The notes under the pieces: model-generated | Seen by the model: only the letters and a program-made list of their open reading frames with translations | Database searches by the model: none | What the model was told of the DNA's origin: nothing | From: Streptomyces sp. BK208 | Lineage (GTDB): Bacteria > Actinomycetota > Actinomycetes > Streptomycetales > Streptomycetaceae | DNA: 64,000 nt | Direction of reading: 5' to 3' | Assembly (NCBI RefSeq): GCF_004364245.1 | Contig: NZ_SOAV01000015.1 | Coordinates: 1-64,000 of the forward strand | Shown here: piece after piece, positions 14,115 through 23,900 of the stretch | Numbering within the stretch: position 1 is the first letter of the stretch | Layout: the number at the start of each line of letters is the position of its first letter | Position numbers and translations under genes: made by a program

Positions 14115-14972
14115 GTGTCCAACGGCAACTCTCCCGAAGACGAGCGTCCGGTCGAAGACGTGTCCCACGACGTCCCCGAAAGCGTTTCCGAGGACGCCCG
14201 CCCCACCGTCGGCCGTGCCCTGCAGCAGGCACGGATCGCCGCCGGGCTGACCGTCGACGACATCACCACCGCCACCCGGGTCCGCATCGCCATCGTGCAC
14301 GCCATCGAGGCGGACGACTTCGCGCCCTGCGGCGGCGACGTCTATGCGCGCGGGCACATCCGCACCCTCGCCAAGGCCGTCGGACTCGATCCCGCCGAGC
14401 TGCTCGCGCAGTTCGACGCCGAGCACGGCGGGCGCCCGGCGCCGACCGCCACCGCGCCGCTGTTCGAGGCGGAGCGCATCCGTCCCGAGCGGCGCGGACC
14501 CAACTGGACCGCCGCCATGGTCGCCGCCATCGTCGCCGTGATCGGGTTCGTGGGCTTCAGCTTCGTCAAGGGCGGCGACAGCGGCGGCAACGAGGCGAGC
14601 GTCGCCGAGGGGGCCCAGCCCTCGTCCGGCGAGTCCGCCTCGCCGAGCGCCAAGCCCAAGAAGCCCGCCGCCCCCAAGCCGAGCGACAGCGCCATCGCCG
14701 CCGCGCCCGCGGACAAGGTGACCGTCAAGGTCAGCGCCATCGGGGGCCGCAGCTGGATCTCCGCCCAGGACCACAACGGCAGGCAGCTCTTCGATGGCAC
14801 GCTCCAGCAGGGCGACTCCAAGACCTTCCAGGACAACGAGAAGGTCAAGCTCGTCCTCGGAGACGCCGGTGCCATAGAGCTCTACGTCAACGGCAAGAAG
14901 ATCGAGGACGACTTCCAGCCCGGCGCCGTCGAGCGCCTGACGTACACGAAGGGCGATCCGCAGGTCGGTTAG
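14115..14972 (+). CDS. RodZ-like membrane protein with cytoplasmic HTH and extracellular DUF4115-type domain
   Basis: The protein has 285 aa from GTG 14115. Residues about 30-105 form a RodZ-type helix-turn-helix (VGRALQQARIAAGLTVDDI ... DVYARGHIRTLAKAVGLDP). One membrane segment follows (about 134-152, AAMVAAIVAVIGFVGFSF), then a Ser/Pro/Lys/Ala-rich linker and a small beta domain (about 195-280) resembling DUF4115. In rod-shaped bacteria RodZ links MreB to the wall-building machinery. In actinobacteria this protein usually sits beside pgsA and rimO, as here. The N-terminal 30 residues are acidic and probably disordered. Confidence 0.85.
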   Translation: MSNGNSPEDERPVEDVSHDVPESVSEDARPTVGRALQQARIAAGLTVDDITTATRVRIAIVHAIEADDFAPCGGDVYARGHIRTLAKAVGLDPAELLAQFDAEHGGRPAPTATAPLFEAERIRPERRGPNWTAAMVAAIVAVIGFVGFSFVKGGDSGGNEASVAEGAQPSSGESASPSAKPKKPAAPKPSDSAIAAAPADKVTVKVSAIGGRSWISAQDHNGRQLFDGTLQQGDSKTFQDNEKVKLVLGDAGAIELYVNGKKIEDDFQPGAVERLTYTKGDPQVG

Positions 14973-14994
14973 CGGATCCGGGAAGCCTGTCGCC

Positions 14995-15024
14995 ACGGGG
15001 TCGGCCGGGATCGGCCAACCCCGT
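14995..15024 (+). terminator. Hairpin between the RodZ-like gene and rimO
   Basis: ACGGGGTCGGCC (14995-15006) pairs with GGCCAACCCCGT (15013-15024) with one mismatch around a six-base loop. It begins about 20 bases past the upstream stop, with no T-tract. It probably separates this gene from rimO, which appears to have its own promoter. Confidence 0.5.
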
Positions 15025-15050
15025 CGACATGGGGCGTCGGCGGGACGAAG

Positions 15051-15056
15051 TAGTCT
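15051..15056 (+). promoter_or_regulatory. Candidate -10 element for leaderless rimO
   Basis: TAGTCT ends seven bases before the rimO ATG and there is no Shine-Dalgarno sequence, the pattern of a leaderless transcript. Confidence 0.45.
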
Positions 15057-15063
15057 TGAGCCC

Positions 15064-16545
15064 ATGCCTGAAAGCCGTACCGTCGCACTCGTCACCCTTG
15101 GCTGCGCCCGTAACGAGGTGGACTCGGAGGAGCTCGCAGGCCGTCTGGAGGCGGACGGCTGGACGCTCGTCGAGGACGCCGAGGGAGCGGACGTCGCCGT
15201 CGTGAACACGTGCGGCTTCGTCGAGGCCGCCAAGAAGGACTCCGTGGACGCCCTCCTGGAGGCCAACGACCTCAAGGGCCACGGAAGAACGCAGGCCGTG
15301 GTCGCGGTCGGCTGCATGGCCGAGCGGTACGGCAAGGAGCTGGCCGAGGCCCTCCCGGAGGCCGACGGCGTCCTCGGCTTCGACGACTACGCCGACATCT
15401 CCGACCGGCTCCAGACCATCCTGAACGGCGGCATCCACGCCGCGCACACCCCGCGCGACCGGCGCAAGCTGCTGCCGATCAGCCCCGCCGAGCGCCAGGA
15501 GGCCGGCGCCGCGGTCGCCCTGCCGGGGCACGGCCCGACCGACCTGCCCGAAGGCGTCGCCCCCGCCTCGGGTCCGCGCGCGCCCCTGCGCCGCCGGCTG
15601 GACGGCTCCCCGGTCGCCTCGGTGAAGCTCGCCTCCGGCTGCGACCGGCGCTGCTCCTTCTGCGCCATCCCCTCCTTCCGCGGCTCCTTCATCTCGCGCC
15701 GCCCCAGCGACGTGCTGAACGAGACGCGGTGGCTGGCCGAGCAGGGCGTCAAGGAGGTCATGCTGGTCTCCGAGAACAACACCTCCTACGGCAAGGACCT
15801 CGGCGACATCCGTCTGCTGGAGTCGCTGCTGCCGAACCTGGCCGACGTCGACGGCATCGAGCGCGTGCGCGTCAGCTACCTCCAGCCCGCCGAGATGCGC
15901 CCCGGCCTGATCGACGTGCTGACCTCCACCGAGAAGGTCGTGCCCTACTTCGACCTGTCCTTCCAGCACTCCGCTCCGGACGTGCTGCGCGCGATGCGCC
16001 GCTTCGGCGACACCGACCGCTTCCTGGAGCTCCTCGACACCATCCGGAGCAAGGCACCCGAGGCGGGTGTGCGCTCCAACTTCATCGTCGGCTTCCCCGG
16101 CGAGTCCGAGGCCGATCTCGCCGAGCTGGAGCGCTTCCTGAACCATGCCCGGCTGGACGCCATCGGCGTCTTCGGATACTCCGACGAGGAGGGCACCGAG
16201 GCGGCGACCTACGGTGACAAGCTGGACGAGGACGTCGTGGCCGAGCGGTTGGCTCGTGTCTCGCGCCTGGCCGAAGAGCTGGTCTCGCAGCGCGCCGACG
16301 AGCGCGTCGGCTCGACCGTGCGGGTGCTCGTCGAGTCCGTGGACAGCGCGGGCGACGGCGACGGCGTCCGCGGCCGTGCGGAGCACCAGGCGCCGGAGAC
16401 GGACGGCCAGGTGCTGCTCACGAGCGGCGAGGGCCTGAGTGTGGGTCGTATGGTCGACGCGAAGGTGGTCGGTACGGAGGGTGTCGACCTGGTGGCCGAA
16501 CCGCTGCCGGGATCGCCCGAGCGGAGTGAGGAGGCCGGCAGATGA
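15064..16545 (+). CDS. rimO: RimO: ribosomal protein uS12 methylthiotransferase
   Basis: The protein has 493 aa, a radical-SAM enzyme that methylthiolates an aspartate of ribosomal protein uS12. The N-terminal UPF0004 domain carries cluster cysteines Cys14, Cys50 and Cys84. The radical-SAM motif CDRRCSFC gives Cys193, Cys197 and Cys200. A C-terminal TRAM-like region follows. A stretch around 145-180 (PGHGPTDLPEGVAPASGPR) between the two domains is longer and less ordered than usual. The stop overlaps the pgsA start as ATGA, so translation is coupled. Confidence 0.95.
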   Translation: MPESRTVALVTLGCARNEVDSEELAGRLEADGWTLVEDAEGADVAVVNTCGFVEAAKKDSVDALLEANDLKGHGRTQAVVAVGCMAERYGKELAEALPEADGVLGFDDYADISDRLQTILNGGIHAAHTPRDRRKLLPISPAERQEAGAAVALPGHGPTDLPEGVAPASGPRAPLRRRLDGSPVASVKLASGCDRRCSFCAIPSFRGSFISRRPSDVLNETRWLAEQGVKEVMLVSENNTSYGKDLGDIRLLESLLPNLADVDGIERVRVSYLQPAEMRPGLIDVLTSTEKVVPYFDLSFQHSAPDVLRAMRRFGDTDRFLELLDTIRSKAPEAGVRSNFIVGFPGESEADLAELERFLNHARLDAIGVFGYSDEEGTEAATYGDKLDEDVVAERLARVSRLAEELVSQRADERVGSTVRVLVESVDSAGDGDGVRGRAEHQAPETDGQVLLTSGEGLSVGRMVDAKVVGTEGVDLVAEPLPGSPERSEEAGR

Positions 16546-17375
16546 GCGGAGTCCCGGCGTCCGCCGCGGGCGGCTCCTCCCGTGCGGGCAGGACCGGCTC
16601 GCTGGGCGCCGCCGGTGCGGCGCACGGACCGGCCGAGCGTACGACTCCGGGGGGCGCCGTGGAACGGGATGCGCAGGACCGGGAGGCGACGGACCACGGT
16701 GCGACGGAACGGGGCGCGGCGCACCGGGGTGCGACCGAGGGCGGTGCCCACCTGCGCGGCGGCAAGATCGCTGCCGCCGCCGTCAACCAGGCGAGCGTCT
16801 GGAACGTCGCCAATCTGCTGACGATGCTCCGGCTGCTCCTCGTACCGGCCTTCGTCGCGCTGATGCTCGGCAACGGGGGGTACGACCCGGCCTGGCGGTC
16901 GTTCGCCTGGGCCTCCTTCGCCATCGCCATGATCACCGACCTCTTCGACGGGCACCTGGCGCGCACCTACAACCTCGTCACGGACTTCGGGAAGATCGCC
17001 GACCCCATCGCCGACAAGGCGATCATGGGCGCGGCGCTGATCTGCCTGTCCGCGCTGGGCGACCTGCCGTGGTGGGTGACGGCCGTCATCCTCGGCCGGG
17101 AACTCGGGATCACCGTCCTGCGTTTCGTGGTCATCCGGTACGGCGTCATCCCCGCGAGCCGGGGCGGCAAGCTGAAGACGCTCACCCAGGGCATCGCCGT
17201 CGGCATGTACGTCCTGGCGCTGACGGGGCCCCTGGCCACCCTGAGGTTCTGGGTGATGGCCGCGGCGGTCGTCCTGACCGTGGTGACCGGCCTCGACTAT
17301 GTGAAGCAGGCCATTGTGCTGCGCCGCCGGGGAATCGCCGAACGCAGAGCGGCGTTGAAGGAGACGGAAGCTTGA
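16542..17375 (+). CDS. pgsA: PgsA: CDP-diacylglycerol-glycerol-3-phosphate phosphatidyltransferase family
   Basis: The protein has 277 aa and belongs to the CDP-alcohol phosphatidyltransferase family. The catalytic signature D..DG..AR........G...D...D is complete in DLFDGHLARTYNLVTDFGKI followed by ADPIADK. Several membrane helices follow. Phosphatidylglycerophosphate made here feeds phosphatidylglycerol and cardiolipin. About 75 N-terminal residues are a Gly/Ala/Thr/Arg-rich low-complexity extension absent from most relatives, so a later start is possible, but the ATGA overlap with rimO favours 16542. The stop overlaps the TTG start of the next gene. Confidence 0.93.
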   Translation: MSGVPASAAGGSSRAGRTGSLGAAGAAHGPAERTTPGGAVERDAQDREATDHGATERGAAHRGATEGGAHLRGGKIAAAAVNQASVWNVANLLTMLRLLLVPAFVALMLGNGGYDPAWRSFAWASFAIAMITDLFDGHLARTYNLVTDFGKIADPIADKAIMGAALICLSALGDLPWWVTAVILGRELGITVLRFVVIRYGVIPASRGGKLKTLTQGIAVGMYVLALTGPLATLRFWVMAAAVVLTVVTGLDYVKQAIVLRRRGIAERRAALKETEA

Positions 17376-17917
17376 TTTCCACGGCCGCCGACGTGGTGCG
17401 ACTACTCACGGTGAGGGGCGAGACCCTCGCGGTCGCCGAGTCCCTGACCGGCGGAATGGTCGCTTCCGCGCTCACGGCCGTCCCCGGGGCCTCCAAGGCG
17501 TTCCGGGGGTCGGTCACCGCCTACGCGACGGAGCTGAAGCGGCAGGTACTCGGCGTCGACGCCGACCTGCTCGCGGCGCGGGGAGCGGTGGACCCGCAGG
17601 TCGCCGCCCAGATGGCGGCAGGCGTGCGTACCGTGCTGGGCGCCGACTGGGGCATCGCGACGACCGGAGTCGCCGGCCCTGAACCGCAGGACGGGCAGCC
17701 CGTGGGAACGGTCTTCGTGGCCGTGGACGGGCCTTTCGGACCCGGCCGGGGTTGCGCCGATGGCGGAAAAGTGGAGGCGCTGCGGTTGAACGGCGACCGC
17801 GCGGAAATTCGTATGGAGAGTGTACGGAGCGTACTCGCACTTCTTTTGAGGGAGCTTGCGAGCGAACAGACCGGGAATGAGCGGGCACAGGATACGGAAC
17901 GGAACGGGGGGTTTTGA
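17372..17917 (+). CDS. CinA C-terminal domain protein (PncC-type NMN amidohydrolase family)
   Basis: The protein has 181 aa and consists only of the CinA C-terminal domain, with the typical ETLAVAESLTGGM..S.LT.VPGAS..F.G....Y and TGVAGP sequences. Stand-alone PncC proteins of this family deamidate nicotinamide mononucleotide in pyridine nucleotide recycling. The start is TTG (17372-17374) overlapping the pgsA TGA, with AAGGAG upstream, so this is the third coupled gene of rimO-pgsA-cinA. The last 25 residues are divergent and polar. Confidence 0.88.
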   Translation: MISTAADVVRLLTVRGETLAVAESLTGGMVASALTAVPGASKAFRGSVTAYATELKRQVLGVDADLLAARGAVDPQVAAQMAAGVRTVLGADWGIATTGVAGPEPQDGQPVGTVFVAVDGPFGPGRGCADGGKVEALRLNGDRAEIRMESVRSVLALLLRELASEQTGNERAQDTERNGGF

Positions 17918-18026
17918 TGTTTGCAGCCCTGAGTGAACACGACATCGCTCCCCGCACGGCCGCGGCGCGAGGCGGTACGGTGGGGCGTGAAGGATGCGGT
18001 TACACGGTCCGAGGAGGGAGCCACCG

Positions 18027-18407
18027 ATGATTCTGCTCCGTCGCCTGCTGGGTGACGTGCTGCGTCGGCAGCGCCAACGCCAGGGCCGTACTCTGCGCGA
18101 AGTCTCCTCGTCCGCCCGAGTCTCACTCGGCTATCTCTCCGAGGTGGAGCGGGGGCAGAAGGAGGCGTCTTCCGAGCTGCTCTCCGCCATCTGCGACGCG
18201 CTGGACGTACGGATGTCCGAGCTCATGCGGGAAGTGAGCGACGAACTCGCCCTCGCCGAGCTGGCCCAGTCCGCCGCGGCGACGCCCAGCGAGACCGTGC
18301 CGGCGCCGGTGCGTCCGATGCTGGGTTCCGTCTCGGTGTCCGGCGTGCCACCGGAGCGGGTCACCATCAAGGCGCCCGCCGAGGCAGTGGACGTCGTCGC
18401 CGCCTGA
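18027..18407 (+). CDS. clgR: ClgR: helix-turn-helix activator of Clp protease genes
   Basis: The protein has 126 aa from ATG 18027, with GAGGAGGGA 8-9 nt upstream. An XRE-type helix-turn-helix fills about 5-70 (GDVLRRQRQRQGRTLREVS ... SLGYLSEVERGQKEAS). The tail ends in ...DVVAA: in this family two C-terminal alanines mark the protein for ClpP destruction, giving feedback on the protease genes it activates. Its place after rimO-pgsA-cinA matches clgR in other actinobacteria. It has its own 109-bp upstream region and a terminator downstream. Confidence 0.9.
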   Translation: MILLRRLLGDVLRRQRQRQGRTLREVSSSARVSLGYLSEVERGQKEASSELLSAICDALDVRMSELMREVSDELALAELAQSAAATPSETVPAPVRPMLGSVSVSGVPPERVTIKAPAEAVDVVAA

Positions 18408-18431
18408 GCGCCCGAGAACATGTGCGTGTGA

Positions 18432-18481
18432 GGCCCCGGCCGGGGCCCTCCGGAAGTGCGGAGGGACGGTGCCGGGGTTTT
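18432..18481 (+). terminator. Nested hairpin terminator after clgR
   Basis: CCCCGGC (18434-18440) pairs with GCCGGGG (18471-18477) and is followed by TTTTC. Between them CCCTCCG/CGGAGGG forms an inner stem. An overlapping palindrome GGCCCCGGCCGGGGCC offers an alternative fold. It starts 25 bases past the clgR stop. Confidence 0.7.
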
Positions 18482-18635
18482 CGCGTGCCCGGACCGGGTG
18501 GGCGCGTGCGCGACGGCATCCGTACGAACGGGGCGGGCCGTGGGCGCGAGAGGCCCGTGTTCGCCGGTTTGCCGGTCCGTGCGGGTGCGGTCATCGTGGA
18601 GGGAGATGGCCGGGGGAGAACCGACGGAGGCGTGG

Positions 18636-19106
18636 ATGTACGTCGTGAAGAGCCCGTTGTCCGACGCGGACCTGAAGACCGTCTCCGAGGCGTTGCAGGG
18701 CGCCCTCGTCGACCTGGTCGACCTGGCCCTGGTGGCCAAGCAGATCCACTGGAACGTGGTCGGTCCACGGTTCCGCTCCGTGCACCTCCAGCTCGACGAA
18801 CTCGTCGAGACCGCCCGCACGCACTCGGACACCGTGGCGGAACGTGCCTCGGCGCTCGGCGTCTCTCCGGACGGGCGGGCCGCGACCGTCGCCGTCGGCA
18901 GCGGCATCGACGTGACCCCCGAGGGCTGGGTCGACGACACCACCGCCGTACAGACCATCGTGGACGCGCTGAGCGCGGTGATCGGGCGGATGCGTGAGCG
19001 GATCACGGCGAGCGAGGACCCGGATCCCGTGAGCCAGGACATCTTCATCCAGATCACCGCCGACCTGGAGAAGCAGCACTGGATGTTCCAGGCCGGGAAC
19101 GGATGA
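18636..19106 (+). CDS. Dps-family DNA-protecting ferritin
   Basis: The protein has 156 aa from ATG 18636, with ACGGAGG 5-6 nt upstream. An ATG at 18606 sits too close to its purine run. The ferroxidase signature KQIHWNVVGPRFRSVHLQLD plus the following E of ELVE is present, and the four-helix bundle length fits a Dps 12-mer subunit. Such proteins oxidise iron with peroxide and compact DNA during stress. Streptomyces has several Dps genes, some osmotically induced, so nearness to the osmotic module may matter, but no shared promoter element was found. Confidence 0.92.
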   Translation: MYVVKSPLSDADLKTVSEALQGALVDLVDLALVAKQIHWNVVGPRFRSVHLQLDELVETARTHSDTVAERASALGVSPDGRAATVAVGSGIDVTPEGWVDDTTAVQTIVDALSAVIGRMRERITASEDPDPVSQDIFIQITADLEKQHWMFQAGNG

Positions 19107-19112
19107 CGCGGG

Positions 19113-19424
19113 ATGGCGGCGGCGCGGACGGCCTGCCGGGCGGCCGCGCTGGGCCTCGGCGTCCTGTGGTGGTGGGCCGTGCTGCGCCTGGCGCTGCACC
19201 CCGGCGCCGGGGTGCTTGAAGGGGCGGTCGCGGTCGGCGGCTGGGGGCTGAGCGTGCTGCCGGTGCACTGCGTGCCGCCACGCCGGACCGCGGGGGCGCT
19301 GGAGGCGGGACGGTGGCGGCGGGCCCTGCGCGGGACGGCCCGGGACGCGGGCCGGCGCGCCCGGCCCGGCGAGGCGCCGCCGGAAGACGGAGCGCACCGA
19401 GCGACGGAAGGACCGAGCCGATGA
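19113..19424 (+). CDS. Small hypothetical membrane protein
   Basis: The protein has 103 aa. Two hydrophobic stretches (about 9-30 and 35-55) precede an Arg-rich cytoplasmic-like tail (RRTAGALEAGRWRRALRGTA). It starts six bases after the dps stop and ends overlapping the ATG of the next gene (ATGA), so dps, this gene and the SRPBCC gene probably form one transcript. Family not recognised; function unknown. Confidence 0.6.
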   Translation: MAAARTACRAAALGLGVLWWWAVLRLALHPGAGVLEGAVAVGGWGLSVLPVHCVPPRRTAGALEAGRWRRALRGTARDAGRRARPGEAPPEDGAHRATEGPSR

Positions 19425-19909
19425 GTGTCACCGGCGTCGACAAGGATCTCGACCATCTGACCCTCACCCTGGTCGCCGACTTCGCCGCCCCCGCGGAACG
19501 GGTCTGGCGGCTCTGGTCCGACCCCCGGCAGCTGGAGCGCTGGTGGGGACCGCCGTCCTACCCGGCGACGGTGGAGGAGCACGATCTGTCCCCCGGCGGT
19601 GACGTCACCTACTTCATGACCGGCCCGCAGGGTGAGAAGTACCGCGGCTGGTGGCGGGTGGCCACGGTCGACGCACCGAGGTCGCTGGAGTTCACGGACG
19701 GCTTCGCCGACGAGCACGGGGTGCCGGACGCCGCGATGCCGACGACCGCGAACCGGGTGACGCTCACCGGGCGCGACGGCGGCACCCGCATGGAGCTGAG
19801 GTCGGTCTTCGACACCAGGGAGCAGATGGACCAGCTCATTGCGATGGGCATGGACGACGGCATGCGCGAGGCGGCCGGCCAGATGGACACCCTGCTCGCC
19901 GCGGGCTGA
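19421..19909 (+). CDS. SRPBCC / AHSA1-type ligand-binding domain protein
   Basis: The protein has 162 aa from ATG 19421, with GGAAGGA upstream. The START-like fold is recognised from FAAPAERVWRLWSDPRQLERWWGP, the central YRGWWRVATVDAPRSLEFTD and a long C-terminal helix (DQLIAMGMDDGMREAAGQMDTLL). Members bind small hydrophobic molecules or act as Hsp90 co-chaperone relatives; the ligand here is unknown. Translation is coupled to the upstream membrane protein. Confidence 0.9.
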   Translation: MSVTGVDKDLDHLTLTLVADFAAPAERVWRLWSDPRQLERWWGPPSYPATVEEHDLSPGGDVTYFMTGPQGEKYRGWWRVATVDAPRSLEFTDGFADEHGVPDAAMPTTANRVTLTGRDGGTRMELRSVFDTREQMDQLIAMGMDDGMREAAGQMDTLLAAG

Positions 19910-20073
19910 GCCGCTGCGGGCCGAGCCGCCGCTGGCGGTCGCGGGTCGTCGCTGGTCGCGGGCGTCAGCGAGGCGAGGCGTCACGGGTGGTCGCGGGCGC
20001 GTCAGTCGTCGCCGCCGTCGCGAGGCCCGCGAGCGGTTTCCGGCGGCTGCCCGAGCGGCTCCCGGCGGCTTCC

Positions 20074-20919
20074 TCAGCCGGTTCGGCCGTTGCCGCCGCG
20101 TCGGGTCCGCGCGGGGCCGGCCGGGCGCGGGGCGGGCCCTGCCTGGCAGGTCGGGCACCAGTACGTGGGGCGGTCGCGGGAGCCGTCGCCCTGGTCGGCC
20201 ACCCGGACCGACGTACCGCAGCGCAGGCACGGGCGGGGTGCGCGGCCGTACACGAACAGGTCCTGTCCGCGCAGGCCCGTCGTCCGCCGGATCGGCCGGT
20301 CGCGGTTGGCCTCCAGGAGCTTCTGCGCGAGGGCGGGCAGCTGCGCGGCGCGGTCCGGGGACAGCTCGCCGACCGGCAGCCAGGGCGTGACGCCGAGCAG
20401 GAAGCAGAGCTCGCACTTGTAGACGTTGCCGATGCCGGCGAGATTGCGCTGGTCGAGCAGGGCCTCGCCCAGCGCGCGGGAGGGGTCGGCGCGCAGGTTG
20501 TCGAGGGCCCGCGCCGGGTCCCAGTCGGGGCCGAGCAGATCGGGGCCGAGATGGCCGACGGCGCGCTGCTCGTGGGCGGTGCGCAGGATCTCCAGCACCG
20601 GGAGGCGGTAGCCGACGGCCGTCCGGTCGCCGGTGCCGAGGATGACCCTGATCTGGTGCGCGGGGCCGCCGCTCCAGCGCTGACCGGGTGCGAACACCTT
20701 CCACGAGCCGTCCATCCGCAGGTGCGAGTGCACCGTCAGACCGCCCTCGACCCGGGTCAGCAGGTGCTTGCCGCGCGCGGTGACGTCCAGGACCGTGCGG
20801 CCGGTGAGGTCGGCCGTGGCGAACCGGGGGACGCGGAAGTCGCTGCGGGTCAGCACCTTCCCCGCGAGGGCGTCGTGCAGTCGTCGCGCCGCCTGCCAGA
20901 CCGTGTCTCCTTCGGGCAT
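20074..20919 (-). CDS. Fpg/Nei-family DNA glycosylase (endonuclease VIII-like)
   Basis: The protein has 281 aa. It begins MPEGDTVWQAARRL: Pro2 is the catalytic nucleophile and Glu3 the acid, and PEGDT is typical of actinobacterial Nei rather than Fpg. Lys51 in RGKHLL, the H2TH region (LLDQRNLAGIGNVYKCELCFL) and a C-terminal zinc finger (CLRCGTSV ... TYWCPTC) are present. It removes oxidised bases and cleaves the strand. A Pro/Arg-rich tail follows the finger. It lies 18 bp downstream of lhr on the same strand, forming a repair operon. Confidence 0.93.
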   Translation of the reverse strand: MPEGDTVWQAARRLHDALAGKVLTRSDFRVPRFATADLTGRTVLDVTARGKHLLTRVEGGLTVHSHLRMDGSWKVFAPGQRWSGGPAHQIRVILGTGDRTAVGYRLPVLEILRTAHEQRAVGHLGPDLLGPDWDPARALDNLRADPSRALGEALLDQRNLAGIGNVYKCELCFLLGVTPWLPVGELSPDRAAQLPALAQKLLEANRDRPIRRTTGLRGQDLFVYGRAPRPCLRCGTSVRVADQGDGSRDRPTYWCPTCQAGPAPRPAGPARTRRGGNGRTG

Positions 20920-20937
20920 GGCTCAAGGGTGACAGGC

Positions 20938-23900
20938 TCACGCCCTGATGCGCAGGCCGCGCGGGGTGGCGATGAACCCCGCCCCTTCCAGGAGGGGGCC
21001 GAACGGGGACGTCAGGGCCGCGGCGCCGTTGACGCGCTCCACGGTGACCGTGCCGAGGGAGCCGGCGCGGGCGGCCTCCGCGAGGGCCTCCGCGGCGGCT
21101 CGCAGCCGCGGGTCCTCGGTGGGCAGCCGGTCGGGGTCGGAGGGCCACAGCAGGAGCGTCTTGCCGCCGCGCTCCATGTAGAGCGCCGGTTCGCCCTCGA
21201 CGAGCACCACCAGGGAGCCGGCCTTGCGGCCGGGCTTGTGCGTGGCACCGGCCGGTGGCTCAGGCCAGCCGAGGGCCGCGCCGTACGCGTTCGCCGGGTC
21301 GGCCGCCGCCAGGACGACGGCTCGGGGGCCGGCGGTCGTGCGGTCGCGCCGGGCTGGGAACGAGCTGTCGTACGGGCCGCGGGGGCCCGAGAAGCCGCCG
21401 TGCCCGCCACCTCCGCGCGGACCGCCGGCGCCCGGCTCGGCGTAGTCGCGCGGGGAGATGTAGTCCCCGCGGGACGGGGAACGGCCCAGGCCGTCGGGGT
21501 CGGCGAAGACGTCGTCGAAGCCGTCCGAGGGAGCTGTGCCGTCGGAGTGCTCGCGGCCCTCGGGCCCGAAGCCGCCGAAGGGGTCCGGAGCATCGGCCCC
21601 GCCGGACACGCCGTCGTCGAAGGAGCCGTAGGGGGAGTCGGCGGCCGGGCCGTCGGAGGCGCCGGACGCGGATCCGGTCCCGAAGCCGTCACCGGTGGGC
21701 TGCGCCTGCGCGGGCGCACTCTCCCCGCGCTCGCGGGCGTTCGCCACGGCACGCAGCCGGTCCACGGCTCCCTCCATGGCGAACTGCGCCGCCCCCAGAC
21801 CCTCCACGACATAACCCCGCCGGGCCTGGCCGCTCTCCTCGAAGGCGGCCAGGACGCGGTACACCGCGGAGAAGCCGCCCTCCACGCCCTCCGCGGCGAC
21901 GGCGCCGCGGGTGACCACACCGTGCCGGTCGAGGAGCGTACGGGCCAGGGCATGGGCGCGCACCGTGCCGTCCCCCTCGCGGGCCGGGAGCAGCGACCAG
22001 CGTCCCGCGACCGTCGGCGGGCCGCTGCGGGACGTCGGGCGGGCGGCCGCCGTCAGCGAGCCGTACCGCCCGCGCGGCACCGCGCGTTTGGCACGGTGGG
22101 CGGTGGATCCGGCGGTGCGTCCGGAGCCCAGCAGCGAGCGCAGGGGGGTGAGCGTGTCGTTCGTCAGCCGGCCCGACCAGGCGAGGTCCCACAGGGCGTC
22201 GGCCAGCTGGGGATCGGTGGCCTCGGGGTGGGTGGTGGCGCGGACCTGGTCGGCGATCTGGCGGAAGAACAGGCCGTACCCGCCCGAGAGAGCGGTCAGG
22301 ACGGACTCGTGCAGGGCGGTCGTCTCCAGGGGATGCGGGGGCGGCAGGAGCAGGGGGGCCGCGTCCGCGAGGTAGAGGGAGACCCAGCCGTCCTTGCCGG
22401 GCAGAGAGCCCGCTCCGGCCCACACCAACTCACCGGCGGCCGTCAGCTCGTCCAGCATCGCGGGGGAGTAGTTGGCCACGCGCGAGGGGAGGACCAGCTT
22501 CTCCAGCGCGGAGGCGGGCACGGAGGCGCCCTGCAGCTGCTCGACCGCGCGCACCAGGCCGTCGATGCCGCGCAGCGCGTGTCCCTTGCCGATGTGCTGC
22601 CACTGGGGGAGGAACTGGCCGAGCGCGGCCGGCGCCACCGGCTCCAGCTCGTGCCGGAGCGCGGCCAGGGAACGGCGGCGCAGCCTGCGCAGCACGGTCG
22701 CGTCGCACCACTCCTGGCCGATCCCGGCCGGATGGAACTCGCCCTGCACCACCCGCCCCGTCCCGGCGAGCCGCTGCAGGGCGCCCTCGGTGACGGCCAC
22801 GCCCAGACCGAAGCGGGCCGCCGCGGTGACCGACGTGAAGGGGCCGTGGGTGCGGGCATGGCGGGCGAGGAGGTCGCCGAGCGGATCCTTGACCGGCTCG
22901 GTGAAGGCCTCCGGCACACCGACGGGCAGCGCCGTGCCGAGCGCGTCGCGCAACCGGCCCGCGTCCTCGATCGCCGCCCAGTGGTCGGCGCCGGCGATCC
23001 GCACCCTGATCGCGCGGCGCGCCCGGGCCAGCTCCGGCGCCCACTGCGGCTCGGCGCCCCGCACGACCAGCTCCTCGTCCGTCAGCGGACCCAGCACCCG
23101 CAGCAGGTCGGCGACACCCTCGGCGTCCTTGATCCGGCGGTCCTCGGTGAGCCACTGCAGCTCGCGCTCCAGCTCGGTGAGCACCTCAGCGTCCAGCAGC
23201 TCGCGCAGCTCCGCCTGGCCGAGCAGCTCGGCCAGCAGCCGCGAGTCCAGGGACAGGGCGGCCGCCCGGCGCTCGGCGAGCGGCGAGTCGCCCTCGTACA
23301 GGAACTGGGCGACGTAGCCGAAGAGCAGGGAGCGGGCGAACGGCGACGGCTCCGGGGTGGTGACCTCGACCAGGCGGACCTTGCGGGCCTCCAGGTCGCC
23401 CATCAGCTCCACCAGGCCGGGCACGTCGAAGACGTCCTGGAGGCACTCGCGGACGGCTTCCAGGACGATCGGGAACGAGCCGTACTCGCTCGCCACCTCC
23501 AGCAGCTGCGCGGCCCGCTGGCGCTGCTGCCACAGCGGGGTGCGCTTGCCGGGGCTGCGGCGCGGCAGCAGCAGCGCGCGGGCGGCGCACTCGCGGAACC
23601 GGGACGCGAACAGTGCCGAGCCGCCCACCTGGTCGGTGACGACCCGGTCGACCTCGCCCTTGTCGAAGACGACGTCGGCCGCACCGACGGGAGCCTTCTC
23701 GGCGTCGTACTCCAGGCCGGGCTTCACGGGGTCCGCGTCCAGGAAGTCCATGCCCATCAGGTCGGCGTCCGGCAGCCGCAGCACGATGCCGTCGTCGGCG
23801 TGCATCACCTGGGCGTCCATGCCGTACCGCTCGGACAGGCGGGCGCCCAGGGCGAGGGCCCAGGGCGCGTGCACCTGGGCGCCGAAGGGGGAGTGGACCA

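Noticed and set aside
17918..18026. ClgR autoregulatory site upstream of clgR
   Set aside because: I looked for the GTTCGC-N5-GCG form and found no acceptable match.
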